64,000 nt of DNA, from the NCBI GenBank assembly GCA_911728455.2, contig OU452238.1:13300049-13364048 (forward strand). Reading direction: 5' to 3'. Positions 11,653 through 24,200 of the stretch are shown piece by piece. The translations under genes were made by a program, and so were the position numbers. Position 1 is the first letter of the stretch; every line of letters begins with the position of its first letter. The notes below the pieces were generated by a model. It was not told where the DNA came from. It did no database searches and saw only the letters and a program-made list of their open reading frames with translations. The DNA comes from Marthasterias glacialis. Its lineage: Eukaryota; Echinodermata; Asteroidea; Forcipulatida; Asteriidae.

Positions 11653-11944
11653 CTGTTCATTATCACTTATTGAAACGAAATTTGAATCGCTTTTTTTATT
11701 TTGGAAAAGGTATAATAGTTGTTTGTAACATTCCTGACAATCAGTGAACCATGGACAAGTAAAGCAAACACACACGTAATATTGACCTTATAAAAAACTG
11801 TTATTTCGGTACGAAAAGAAAATAAACAATCCCTCTTCATATCCGAAATGCGTGTAGTCCTTTTGTGCCCAATTTGACACAATCGCCGGTCTAGTTTGCC
11901 GTTTGTCAAGCAACGTATTTTCGGTACTACTTAAGACGTTTACC

Positions 11945-12366
11945 CAGAAGGGACACCAAAGACTTAAATGTTGACGTCAATGTTCATGGGAAACAATTTC
12001 CCTCACGTATGCAAATTTCCCACGTTCATGGGAAATATTTCCTCCGGTCGGGGGAAAGTCACAGACATGAAACTTGAGTTCAAATTTTGCGACTTTGGGG
12101 AAAAGTTGTGATGTTTTCCCGTGAATATTAACGTCAATATTTGGTGTCCCTTCAGTATATACCATTGGGGTTAAGTCGCATACATAACATTTGACGTTAC
12201 ATGTTGTGACTTTGGGAAAAGTTGCAGACATGAATATTGCTGTCAAATTTCGGAATTCGGGAATAAAGTTGCAGACCATGAAAAATTTCGCTACTTCGGG
12301 GGAAAGTCGTGAAATTTTCTATGAAATTTGACGTCAATAGTTAAGTCTTGTGTGTCCCGTTAGGGC
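11945..12366. repeat. Foldback element with internal inverted repeats
   Basis: The left arm agaagggacaccaaagactt plus atgttgacgtcaatg pairs with the right end (ttgacgtcaatagttaagtc, then gtgtcccgttaggg). A further inverted segment at 12125-12160 repeats ttaacgtcaatatttggtgt. TGACGTCA-like octamers appear in both outer arms. It lies about 0.9 kb upstream of the gene B promoter. Confidence 0.65.
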
Positions 12367-12499
12367 CACCAATACCAAATCAACAATCAAACGTACTTTT
12401 TATGAGATTTCTCTCTGTATCGCTTATGATGAGATTTGCGTTCTTGTCTCCTCCTTTTTAAGACCATGTTAATTAAGACCCCCTCGTCTGGCATTTCTC

Positions 12500-13225
12500 C
12501 GCTGGCTGAGCAGGAAGCGGAACTTTGCCAAAAGAAACTTTCAACAATCTGTCAAAAATAGTTGACAGTTCTAATGGGAGACTTTTGAGACGTTAGTAAC
12601 TGGTTCTATTTCTATTATGAGAGCAATAGAAAAGGACCGGTTACTGGGGCTCCCGTTAACGTCTCAAAAGTTTCCCATTAAACAATGCTTACTGACGTCA
12701 CTTTGTTATCAACCGAATGATTCTGGGTCCGGGTTCTTTGTTTGGTGGTGTCTTTTGGGCGAGGTCCGAGCCCAGTCTTGATAAACTTTGACGAAAACAA
12801 ACAATATGTAAGAAAAAAAAAAACAACAATCTGAGCAGGAAGCGGAACTTTGCTAAAGGAAAATATCAACGATCTGCCGAAAATAGCTGATTGATTCCGA
12901 CCAGACAACGCTAAGGTCACGTTGCTATTGACCGAATGCTTAAGAATACGGATCCGGGTTTTCTGTTTGGTGGTGTCTTTTGGGCGAGGTCCGAGCCCGG
13001 TCTTGATAAACTTTGACGAAAACAAACAATATGTTAAAACAACAATCTGAGCAGGAAGCGGAACTTTGCTAAAGGAAAATATCAACGATCTGCCGAAAAT
13101 AGCTGATTGGTTCCAACCAAACAACGCTAAGGTCACTTTGCGATTAACCGAATACTTAAGAATAAGGATCCGGGTTTTTTGTTTAGTGATGTCTTTTGGG
13201 CGAGGTCCAAGCCCCTCCTGACGAA
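12500..13225. repeat. Tandem repeat (about 216-225 bp) upstream of gene B
   Basis: gagcaggaagcggaactttg recurs near 12508, 12831 and 13049. A ggtgtcttttgggcgaggtc-type block lies near 12748, 12973 and 13190. The last unit ends directly before the TATA box of gene B. The first unit contains a hairpin of its own (12572-12598 with 12654-12680, sharing cttttgagacgtt). Confidence 0.85.
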
Positions 13226-13242
13226 CTTTGACTGCAAAGTGG

Positions 13243-13250
13243 TATAAAAG
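13243..13250 (+). promoter_or_regulatory. TATA box of gene B
   Basis: TATAAAAG stands about 30 bp before a likely start site (around 13273) and about 75 bp before the consensus donor at 13318. The same layout is seen at gene A, which supports both calls. Confidence 0.7.
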
Positions 13251-13272
13251 GGGTAGACGTTCCACTCAAATC

Positions 13273-13317
13273 ATCAAATTAAGCATTCATCTTAGAAAGC
13301 AAGATAACCAGTCGAAG
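13273..13317 (+). other. Noncoding 5' exon of gene B (predicted)
   Basis: It ends in gtcgaag before gtaagt at 13318. No ATG is present. The next acceptor is attag at 13958-13962 or tacag at 13971-13975, both just before the coding ATG. Confidence 0.55.
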
Positions 13318-13962
13318 GTAAGTTATTATTGAGCAATAATTATTGTATAAATATAACAGTGTTTAAATGTAGGGTTAGTATGTTTGGTTCAGATATGAAA
13401 GACTATTTGTTAATGCACATCAATTCTCCCGAGAAACACTTTTGCTATGTTAGTTTCATCTTCAAGAGGGAATATTGTATTTTATTTGCATTCTACCCGT
13501 ATTCTTATTACATCTTGAATAATTAATTTGTTATCGAATGAGGTTTAAATTGTTGCTATAAATTATATAATTTTGGATCCCTCCCTGTTATTGGCGGTTT
13601 ACGGCCAACGTTGGGTGAACGATCACCGTTCCTTCATAAACGGTGGCTTAGTGTGAACAAAGTCCTATAGTCACACGAAATAGCTTTTTGGATGGTATAT
13701 CCCATTGGTAATATTTGCTTGAATATTAGCCTTTAATTATTTTTTTTATTCAAAGGGTCAAAGAAGATTGTTGTGCAATCTGTAATGGATTTTTTCTGAA
13801 TGGTAATGTAAAGCAAGCTTTACTGTGGCTGCTTCTGATCTCTGAGTGTTTGGTATTTAGCGTATTGAATGGGTCTGTTAGTGTTTTGAAGTCATACAAT
13901 TAAAACTTAAATACCAATAAAGAGATTTATGGTGTTTTTAAATGTTTATTTTGTTCCATTAG
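13318..13962. other. First intron of gene B
   Basis: AT-rich intron. A 65-codon frame near 13329 begins just inside the intron and has no support. Confidence 0.5.
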
Positions 13963-13979
13963 ATTTAAAATACAGTAAA

Positions 13980-16443
13980 ATGGCAGAAATGTCCTATTCA
14001 GTGCTCCTCGTATGCACGCTTGCTCTGGTGCAGGTGCAGATCAGTCATGGTTGCATGGATATTTTCCAAAATCCCAACCTACCACCTGATGAGCCAACAG
14101 CGCCCTCTTCACCAGCAACTAATCCATCAACAACGGTGATGTCGTCGTCAACAACCAATCCATCAACAACGGTGATGTCGTCATCGACAACTGAGCCACC
14201 AACTGACCCAAATTACCCGGGCACTGACCAAACGACATCAGCAGGTGACATGGACGATGTAACAACAGCAGCTACGAATGCAACGGGTACTCCTAAACCT
14301 CAGTAAGTTTCTGAAACATTTTCCCAAGCAAGAAGCTTTTATGAGCCTTTTTTACTTATGCAAATGGATAGCATTTTGCTACTTCCTGCTACAAAACTCC
14401 CCCATTTTACTATCCGAGGAAACTATAATTACATATGTGTAAATATGTTAATGAAACTTTGGATTTAATTGCAATGCGACAGGAAAGTTTAGGTGTTATA
14501 ATTACTGTGTTAGGCCAGTATAGCTCACTGCATCGGGATTCTATTGTTGGTGGGGTTAAACATTGGGATTGGATTACGTCACATTTTACCAACACGGGAC
14601 ATAGATCTAGCAAGCTATTGATTACACTGAAGCGTATTGATATTACTGCCATTGTATTTACTGTATGGGTGTAGCGAGTTTTGGATGCGAGATCCCGAGT
14701 TCACACTTTCTTGCTGTTTTGCTGCTTAAAATGTACGTCAACGTTGGAGTGTTTCCCAGTCAACAGATACTGTGACGGAAACTAAGCCAAAAATGAACAA
14801 CTGTAAGGAATTGTACCTTGGTGTAACATATTATCCATTTTGACAGTTGCTGTGATGGAAAGAACGGGCGTACAACAGCTCCAGCCCAGTGGCCAGCAAC
14901 ACAGAGTCCAGCTGGTGGGCCTGCTCAAAACCCTCAAGCTGTGGTCTGTATCTTTTACAGACTGACAAATTGTCTGGTGTGTCGCAAGGGGTAAGTTTTT
15001 CTATTCGTCAAAATACTAACCTTTGCCTATGAACAACAAGTATAGACGTGCGTGATACACTGGCTATTAAAACTTAGCCATAGGCCTAATTAAATGGAAA
15101 TCCTAACTGCAGTTTCTGCATTTTATTTCCAATTAATATGCTATTATTTGTTACTTGATAACACCACAGTTAAATCAGTTAAAAAACAACAAACACATGA
15201 ACGCAAGAATATAAGACGTCTGGAGAACTGAATGAAATCAAGACATTCAAAATCACAACTATTAAATGCATGACAAACAACTTCGGTTGATATTCTGTTT
15301 TGTTCTATACGTGTCCCCGATGACATTCGCAAAAGCCAAGTATGTGGATTGTTGTCATTCAGTAACACTTACACACTATGGTCATTCAGTACCGCTATAC
15401 ACTCTATGGTCATTCAGTAACACTATACACGCCAATGACAGCAATACCTTCTTTAATCTGTTTCTTTTTTCTGTTTTTTGTTATTAAGTTTAATGACATC
15501 AAAATGTTGTACGGCCATTCCCTGCGAGAAGAATGACCGGAATCAAGGTGGGCCCACACCCTACAACGAGTACCTCATTCAGACATGGAGAAACCATACC
15601 ACGCATAATATCGACTGGTACAACCTCGAACCCAGGAAAGAAGCCCCACTTAACGGCTATTATGGCTACAACCAACCCACAGCAACTGGAAGGTACCGAT
15701 ATAATGTGCTATAATTGATTTCGTAGCATTACGTTGTTTAAACTGTCCGGGGCCCACTTTCATAGAGCCTAAGCAGAAAGTATTGCTTAACAAATTTCTG
15801 CTGAGCAAAACTAAGCAGGATACCAGTCACATATTGTTCGTGTGACATGGTCTTTTAGCTGGTGACCTTATTCTGGTAAGCATAATTCTGTTGTGCTTAG
15901 CTATTTTTTGTGCTTAAGCAGCTCTATGAAATTTTGGCCCGTTGATCACGTTGAACCGTCTACCGCAAAGATGCAACACATCATTTTTAAAACGTAACAA
16001 GTTTCGTTGCTCGATTTGGGCCAGTCTAACAACAATTTATTCATAAGAAGGTTTAGCACCCGGGGATTACAGGTCAGGGTGAGCTTTTTGAAATTAAATG
16101 AGGAGCTGACACTAACCAATTCCAGATCAAAATTTGGAGATAAATTTGAAAAGAGATGAATTTTTTTTATTTTTTTTAATATGTTTGTTTCATAAGTCAC
16201 TCAATCACGAGAGCTTCCCGTCGTGTTTGAATTAAACTCGTTTGTTACGGACCTGTATTATGATATAAATGTTTTTACGCTATTGGACATTTCAAGTTTT
16301 CAGTCTTAAATTTTTATAATTGCTCAATATTTGTTCCCCGACTCGGAGATTTTTTAAAAAGTAACACATTGTTTGCTAGTATTGTTTGCTAGTTTTTGTT
16401 TGTTTGTTTGTTTGTTTGTTTGTTTGTTGTAGTTGTTGCTGTT

Positions 16444-16480
<37 letters not shown>

Positions 16481-16734
16481 CAAAACAATCAGTCACTGTT
16501 TTTTAATGAAGAATACATATTTTTGGAAGTATAAATTATATGTCTAACATCAAATAACTGTGCTTATTTGATAGGGTGAATCTGGGCCTTCATCCTGGGA
16601 CAATAACTTTAGGATGTGTAACTGCTATTGATGACGCTGACTGCTGGGCGGCTACAAAGAATATCCTGGACAAGGGTAATATGGTATTTGATGGCCGTAG
16701 ATACAGTGGTTTCCTATATGTTATACCCGCATAG
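13980..16734 (+). CDS. Gene B: secreted Tlde1-like protein with mucin-like linker
   Basis: Coding exons are 13980-14302, 14847-14990, 15489-15692 and 16575-16734, all joined in phase 2; the product is about 276 residues. Residues 1-24 form a signal peptide (core VLLVCTLALVQV). Residues 25-107 are a Ser/Thr/Pro-rich linker with a direct repeat of NPSTTVMSSSTT, likely O-glycosylated. The Cys-rich part (CCDGKNG, VCIFYR, NCLVC) and GGPTPYNEYLI, WYNLEPR, GYYGYN follow, then LHPGTITLGCVTA with H230 and C238, and a tail ending GFLYVIPA. Exons 3 and 4 have the same lengths as in gene A (144 and 204 bases). The start was chosen at 13980 because an upstream in-frame ATG at 13929 lies before the splice acceptor. 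The function is inferred as in gene A. Confidence 0.85.
15749..15941. mobile_element. Small MITE in gene B intron
   Basis: The left end (gggcccactttcatagagcc) and the right end (gctctatgaaattttggccc) are inverted repeats, and ctaagcag/tgcttagc motifs sit inside each arm. It is about 193 bp and noncoding. It lies in the intron between 15693 and 16574. Similar foldback elements are common in marine deuterostome genomes, from general recollection. Confidence 0.7.
16396..16479 (+). repeat. TTTG microsatellite and poly-A tract
   Basis: A run of tttg repeats to about 16430 is followed by roughly 34 A bases at 16446-16479, about 95 bp before the last exon of gene B. Confidence 0.9.
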
Positions 16735-19440
16735 ATGAGCTACAAAAAATCATGATCACATGTCGGGCTGGTAAATCATCGATCCTTAGGATTAAGTAAA
16801 ATTTTACGTCAGGTTGTAAAACTACCCTTTAAGAAAGTTTCTTAGGAAAAGATACGATTCTTCTCATAAAAAACGTTAAAAATCTAACTTTTGAAAACTG
16901 ATCTTAGATATAATAAGGCCATGTTACAAAAAGGTGCTTGGCACCCCGCCCGACCGGCAAAACGACCCCCTTTTTTAACAACTAGCACTTCAACGTAAAG
17001 AGTATGATTTCATCGCCCACACTTATTGCGATAATAACCGAACAGAACTGGACCGAAATAACCCCTTGAAGTCAAGACCAAACAAACTTGCCAATTTTAG
17101 CGGGCGCTTATACAATGCATGCGGGTGATGGTGTAGTGTATTGACTAATGAGAGAAAAAAAGGAAGAATTTTTTTTAAAGGGCCCCGTCACGGTAGCAGT
17201 ATTTGTTACCAATTGCTTTTCAGTAGAATCGATGAATGAAAGTAAAATGTAGTGGGACTGATTAAGTGGAAGCGACTTGATACACAAAGAGACATATTTT
17301 TGAAACTGAAATTATAATAATACCGAAACTGCATGTGGAGTGAGTGTGGAGATAATCTTTCATACTATATATAATTTGATGAGGAACTTCACCACGTACA
17401 CGCTGAAGCTTGACAATCAAACTTTCGAATATAGATTATTGAGTTATGTTTTTAGGCTTAAAAATTATACAAATTTCACTTCAATTTTTTAACATGATAT
17501 AAGTATAAGGTTGTCAAAAAGTTTGCAAATAATCAATGTTTCTAAGTGCAATGGGAGAATGTTTACGTGAGTTGAAATGATATGAAATGTCTCAATCAAC
17601 GAGGCGAAGCCGATTTGAATGAACATTTCATCTTTCAACGAATAAAAATAATTATTCTCTCCATTGCACGAATGCAACAAATTTAATTATTATTGTTTGC
17701 TATAATATCCAAGTTGATCTTTGTTATTTAATTGGAGGATAAAATTACAAGAATAAACGAACTGCACAAGATTGTATCTTAGCATCAACTGTGGGCGTTT
17801 TGTCTTGCTGGGTACCAAGTTATTCGCTCGTTCCCGACGGTCTCGGTTCAGGCGCTGGGGAAGAGCGCAATAATGTGCATGTGGTTATCTAGCGTGCAAA
17901 AGTGTAAACAAAGGGATAGGATGAAATTGATTAAAATTAAGCTAATTGGCTTAATTATTTAATCATAGTGGCGCATAATAATATTGCCTTGCGCAGTTAG
18001 CTTGCGGTTCAAACATGTACTTTCCACCCCAGCTATTTCCTCCTTTCCCTCCAAAATTTTTGGAAAATTCCCATATACCCAGTTTCTTGGTGAAGATGTG
18101 GTCGTGGTGGTTTTGTTGAACCACGTTGTTGAACCACGGAAGTTGAACCCTATGGTCCCTAAATACATGCTGAATACATAGACTTTGACGCATCAAAGCA
18201 CATTGTATTGTACAAATTCTAGGAAGAAAAGTTGTTTTGGTTGGGGTTCAGGTCAAGCCAGAGTTTAAAAAAACAACACACCACAGCCGTCGTATAGTGA
18301 CAATCAGTTAGAGGCTGTCGCCCACCTGAAGCTGACACCTTCCTGATACTGTGTTGGTAATGCAGGTGGGCTATTAATGATCTATGATAAGTCTTTCTGA
18401 TTGCCTTTTGGACTCACTAATATTTTTGTATTGCATCGTCTGTATCACGTTTTTAAAGAAAGCACACCATGGTTATATGGGAAAGTAATGGTAGACACAC
18501 CAGTTTGATGCAACCAGCCTGTGGAGATTCATGATCACGCTTTAGTGATTTCAATGGAAAACGGTCAATGTCAGGGATTGTACCCGTTTGTTCATACATC
18601 GGGCTGACTTCCATTGCGACCGTTCGAACACAATTATACTACAGTGATTTTTTGGTCTTCAAAATGTAAGTTTGTCGACTTTGAAATTCGGAACTGTTCT
18701 CCTAGGATTGGTTAGTATAGGTAAGACATATATAATAAGTGAGCTTTCAGATTGGCAAGAAGGTTATCTGTAAAGTAAAGCAGCCACTAAGATGTATGGG
18801 GGTATTTATTATTTTAGAATTAAATACGGTCGGAAAATGTTACATAGACTGCGATGTAGCATTTTTATTACAGCAAAAATCATATGTAGCACTGCTACTT
18901 GTGTATACCATTTTTGAGATAAAAAAGGCAATAAAAGACTGCATTCCACTTTTAAGAGCCTAATGTAAAAGTTCTAGAAATACTGGTAGACAAAAAGAAT
19001 GAAAACAACATCTACAGTACTGGTTCGGTCTATTAAGTCAAAAGTCACATCGTTTCCTCACGTGATCCCTTTTAGTCGTTGACGTAAGGAAGAAATACTA
19101 TTATTGTCGAGATAAAGTGTCTGATAAAAATACTATCATTTTTAGAACAAGCAACAGCTTTCAAATGAAAATCTACAAAAAATTTCAAGACAATTTAATA
19201 ATCTACAACAATACTATACAGAAACATGTTTTTAGCCAAAAGGTAAGTTGATACGATGAAGGGATTGCTCTATTTTAAACCAGAAGTTTTATTCAAAAAG
19301 AGAAGTAAAATCTTTGCCTTTCCTTTTAATTTGTGTACAAGTTAGTACAGAGTCTGTAAAGGGACATGTTGCCTTCAGATTGGGCGCTTTTGGGCTATGA
19401 AAAGCGTTTGCTCTGAAATGAACATGGTTGGAAAGATATT
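16735..19440. other. Flank of gene B, no gene recognised
   Basis: AT-rich sequence in which I see no exon, domain or clear repeat. Short frames occur on both strands (for example 18739-18963) without codon or splice support. Confidence 0.4.
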
Positions 19441-20386
19441 TTAACCCTATCAGGACCGGGCTTTTTTTGGACTTACGGGGACCGGGGGGGGGGGGGGGGG
19501 CTCATTGTGCCCCCCCCCCCTCCGTATTTTCCAAAGTCTTGGGCCGATTTTTATGAAACTTGCCACAAATGTGTATTTCACCGAGTTCTACATGATGGTG
19601 CAAAAAAAAAAATCAAAAAAATTGCATTAAAAGTAATTTTTGTAGTTTTTTTGCCCATTTTTGGTCAAAAATCGTATTTTTCCCATAATTTCCATATTTT
19701 TTGCCAGAATTCTGTAAAACTTTGCAAATTTGTCTTTCTTGACAGCCTCAAGAACATAAACACCTTTTTCTTTACCAGAGTTACCGTTGAGGGCGCTAAA
19801 CAAGCTGTTTTATGTGTAATTTTTGGGAAAAAATCACGTTTTTACATTTTCCCACTTAAAAATCGTTGTAAACAGTCCTTTTAGGGTCCGAGTGTGCATT
19901 TATGAGGCCTAACTAACAACTCTATAGTTTTTGTAGACCTCAAAAGTTCAAAATTATAATGTTGAAAATATTCCATAGATACAAAATTTTGCAAAGTTCG
20001 AACCCCTAAAAAACAGCTAAAAATACAAAATCCAAGATGGCCGCCAAAATGGCGGCCATTTTGGATTCCCACAATGCATCTCAAACTATCATGTGACATT
20101 TCGGTATCACTGTTGGCCACTAAAAATACTTAAAAACATAACATTTTGCTAAAAAATGCCCCAAAATCACAAAAATCACAAAAAACGAGTAATATGGGTT
20201 CAAACAAACGGTTGCCATGGCAACCACTGACCTCCAATAACAATCGTATTTTGACAAAATGACCCTAGATAATTTTCAAGTAAAGTCAGAAAATTTGGTG
20301 TCGATCGAATGTAGCGTTTAAAAGTTACAGGAAAAAGTTTGGTAGGGGGGGCACATTGTGCCCCCCCCCGGTCCTGATAGGGTTAA
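19441..20386 (+). mobile_element. TTAA element, copy 1 (about 946 bp)
   Basis: It begins ttaaccctatcaggaccggg and ends with the reverse complement ccggtcctgatagggttaa, so it has about 20-bp terminal inverted repeats with TTAA. G-runs and C-runs lie just inside each end. It carries no credible protein; the 125-codon frame at 19507 is also broken in the other copy. A near-perfect palindrome (atggccgcc/ggcggccat) lies around 20036-20066. A second copy lies inverted at 32747-33677. Confidence 0.9.
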
Positions 20387-21213
20387 GACTAGAATATAAT
20401 GACTCATATAAATGTCCCTTGACATTGTGTGTTTTTTGTTTAATTATGTGACAGAACACGGTCTGCCATTTTATATGTTTCTATGTAGTGTGTGGTTCCG
20501 CTGCTTGTATTTCCAGATGTTCTTTTTTAAATCACTACTCACTAATCACAACACACTGTGGGTGTTTTATTGCATGAACAACTCTTAAAAAGGATAATGC
20601 GCGGTTCTAAAAAGAGAAGGCAATGTGTCCTTTGAACAAGTGGCATACCGGGTACTCGCCGTACTCCAGTGGTCTCAGAGGCCCTACGACAAAAATACAT
20701 GCCCGCAGATTTGTCTTCTATTCGAACTATCTGTTGCTAAAGGCACTGTGTGTGAGAGAGTTGCGACATGGAGGAACCAGTTTTCTATAGTCACATGGAA
20801 GTTGCTGGACGCCATTTTAGGTCCAAATGTAGCACAACCCATTGTGCAGCCTAGTCTGGCACCCTATGTGCGCACATGCGCTTTTTGGACCGAAAATGGC
20901 TTCCAATCGCAAGCTGTCGTAACTCTCTCAATAAACTGACTAATGGAGCCGCAAGTACAGAGGGAAAAATGACCTCCTTTCTTTTTCAAAAAGGCCCGGA
21001 CGAGAAACGTATTTTTTATATACTTGGCCTAATCAACAGCACAAAATAGGTCTACTTATCTTCACACTAGGCTATGCAGTCAGATTATTTCTTTCTTCCA
21101 CCCTCTGTTTAGTTACATATTGATCTGAATACATTCAGAGGAATATTCTAAAACAAAGCTTTAGAGGTGAAGGGGTGTTTTCAAAAGACTTTTGTTTATG
21201 AACAATCAACAGT
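20387..21213. other. Region between TTAA element and gene C stop
   Basis: It probably holds the 3' UTR of gene C; the minus-strand AATAAA at 20566-20571 is one candidate poly(A) signal. The 104-codon plus frame at 20625 has no domain. Confidence 0.35.
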
Positions 21214-24200
21214 CTAATCAACAACGTAGAGAAACCCGCGGAATTGCAAAAAATTGACGAACAATGTGCCTTCATTGATCACGGATGTCATGTTCTGCCA
21301 GCAGGAATCGTCATTCAAAATGGTGGCTCCCAATTGGCTGCTGGAGGTGTCCGTATTAATACTCCAGACAAACCTAAAACCCAATGAGAAAAAAACATCA
21401 AACCAACAGTTTCAGCGGCGTGTGAACGAAGCGCCAGAAATGCCGTACCGCTTATCAACACAACAAGATCAATTATTTCACGAACTCGACTTGCCGCGAT
21501 AATTTTTATCTTGTCGCAGGAACGTTGAAAAACCTAAATAAATTGCCATAACTTGACTTTGTATCTTGGCAAAGCCAACTTGCTGCAACTATCAAATAAA
21601 GTCGACTGTAGTAGTATTATCATGACAAGTTGACTCCTTTGTTTTACTGCGTTTGTAATACAATGGCGAGAGACATTTTCTCATTATGTGTATAAGTGAC
21701 TTGACACGGAATACCACCGTACCAGCGTCTTTGAGCTAATGGTTACCCCCCCCCCCCTCGAATGGTTGATTCCAGAATATTAGACAATTAGAAAATATAA
21801 AACAATTGCCATGGCTATCTGGAACCTCTGCATATTTTCAATCAACATTTAGTGAAAAGAGGAATAATGAACATTTGTATACGTACTGCCCGTTCTGGCC
21901 TGGCGAATTGTAGTCCACACCGCTGGCTTGCAGTGGGTGTAACAGGTACAGCCCGCTGCTGGCAGCTAACACGTCAATCAGATACTCGTTTACAGGAATG
22001 TTTGAGCTGTCACCAAAGGGTAAGGGCAGTGTGCAACATTTCTCTTCCTGAAGGCTTGAAGACATAAAATTGAAACAAAGACAAACACAATCCACAATGT
22101 TATAGAGCTTTGTACATTATCTCTATCTCCTCGTAAACCAGACAAACTAGCTTCCTCGACCAGACCCTGATGGGAGACTTTCGGTCATGTCTTGGTTACA
22201 ACAGACTTAACTTAGGCCTACATGTAGCCTTTCTCAAAAAATATTCTAATTACATTTACGCATGCGTACAAACATGATTGGTGGGCAAAATGTGTATCCT
22301 ACTAATGAAACGTGGTACATTAATAATCATTTTATCAATTTAAAGCTCTTCGGCAATTCTAGATATCTTGTACAAAGTACCTTTAGTTCCGGTCAAAACC
22401 GGAAGTTGAAGTTTCATATGGCAAACCTTCAACAAAAGGTACAGTTTAAATATTTTGCCCGTCAGCACAGCACAAGGAGACAAAAAAAAAACTAAAAAAA
22501 AACAAACTGGCATATAATATTGACCATATTTTCAAATACGTGGATTCGTCTCATTTGTAGTATGTACGTCTCAAAACATGTTTTGTAATGGTTGACGATT
22601 TCATGTTTAATATAAATTGTTGTTGTTCAAAGGAAATGTGAAAAAACAACCCATCCCCCCCAAAAAAAACCTGCAACACTGTTGCACATGCAAAGGTAAG
22701 TAAACACCATACAGGTTGAGACTAATATTGAAATATTACGTTGAATCTGTCTGAGTTTTCTTATTTTTAACATACATGTATATTATTACCCTTTTACATA
22801 GCTTGTACTGAAATAAAAACTATTTTTTTGTTCTAAGTTTCTATAGATTTCTTTAAAATGTACGACATCAGTGATATTCTACAGAAAAGCTTTAGAAAAA
22901 TGTTTAATTTTTCTATAGAAGCTCTATACAAGCTGAAGATATGTTATAGAAAATGTATAGAAAAGTAGCACAATTTTCTAGGGAATTTCTATACAAACCC
23001 TATAAAAACTCTAGATTTTCTGTAGGGTACCCGTTGAAAAGTGACCCAGATTTGTATAGAATCTCTATACAACCTTACATAATCTATAGAAAAGTGGTCT
23101 GATATTCTATAGAAGCTTTATACAAGCTAAAGATATTCTATAAAAAAGTAACATTAAAGTGACCAAATTTTCTAAAGACACTCTATAACTACTCTATACA
23201 AATCTATACAGACTCTATAAGGACTTTATAACAACTCTACAGGGACTCTATAAACATTTTATAAAAATTCTATTAGATTTCTTTAGAAACTTCCATAAGC
23301 TATGGGATATGGGATTTCTTTAATGTTTATTTTATATAAATTCTATAGAGATTCTAAAGCTTTTTTTATAGGTTTCTATAGAACGTTTTTGTATTGGACC
23401 CTTAGCAACTGTCAGAGTATTGACAATTTTGTATGGATTGTGTATTAAGTAACAAAGGCAGGTTTGATTTGGGACAAACATTTCTGGCACGGCATTTCTT
23501 ATGAGCAGTGGACCAATTCTCAGACTTCGTGCACGGATCACGCTTTTGCAAGGAAAACACACTATTAAGAAAGACAAAATATGCGTTATACATGCGTGGA
23601 CTAGTTCTTTTTTGATTGATTGTGAGAATGTTTTTCTGCCCTACATGATTTTGTGTCAATCTTTCTATGGTCCATCTGGCTTAAGGGTGGCATTGTTCAA
23701 AATGGCACCTGTGATTTTGTTCATGACACCCAAGTCGGGTGATTCTAGATCATACAAATAACTGCACAAAACCACCAAAATATTTGGAGTACCTTGGGCT
23801 TTGACACACCATACAATCAGATGTTTTGTTGTAGTAGCACACCGTGGATGACGGGTTGTCCGAGGGGCTAGTTCCCTTGTCGCTGAATTCGACCGGCTCA
23901 TCTCGTCGACCAACCATTCCCAAGCAACAGCTGAGAAATGAAAAATAATAAATAAATGATGCCGGGTACGGAAAATACAACAGCTTTGATTAGAACTGGG
24001 ACAAAGTACAGGAGAATTGGTAACTGCATCGGGGAATGTTTGCTAGATTTATTCTCAAAAAGCTCAAAAAGGGCCTTCAATTTCAAATTCAGTTTTGTGG
24101 TGAACTCATTTCCCAAACAGAGTCCTTATGAATGTACACATTATTACAAGTCTCTCACCTCACATTAAAGGGGCTGTGTTGTCAGATTATATCAGTAAAT

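Noticed and set aside
13929..13979. Upstream in-frame ATG for gene B
   Set aside because: It precedes the splice acceptor and would put 17 extra residues before a good signal peptide.
19507..19884. 125-codon frame rich in Phe, Lys and Val
   Set aside because: It lies inside a noncoding TTAA element; composition follows AT-rich sequence and the other copy is not conserved as protein.
20625..20939. 104-codon plus frame followed by AATAAA
   Set aside because: No domain, no splice context, and it probably lies in the antisense of the gene C 3' region.
23665..23980. Minus frames of 76-82 codons as separate genes
   Set aside because: One contains exon 3 of gene C with intron sequence on both sides; the other is an off-frame overlap.
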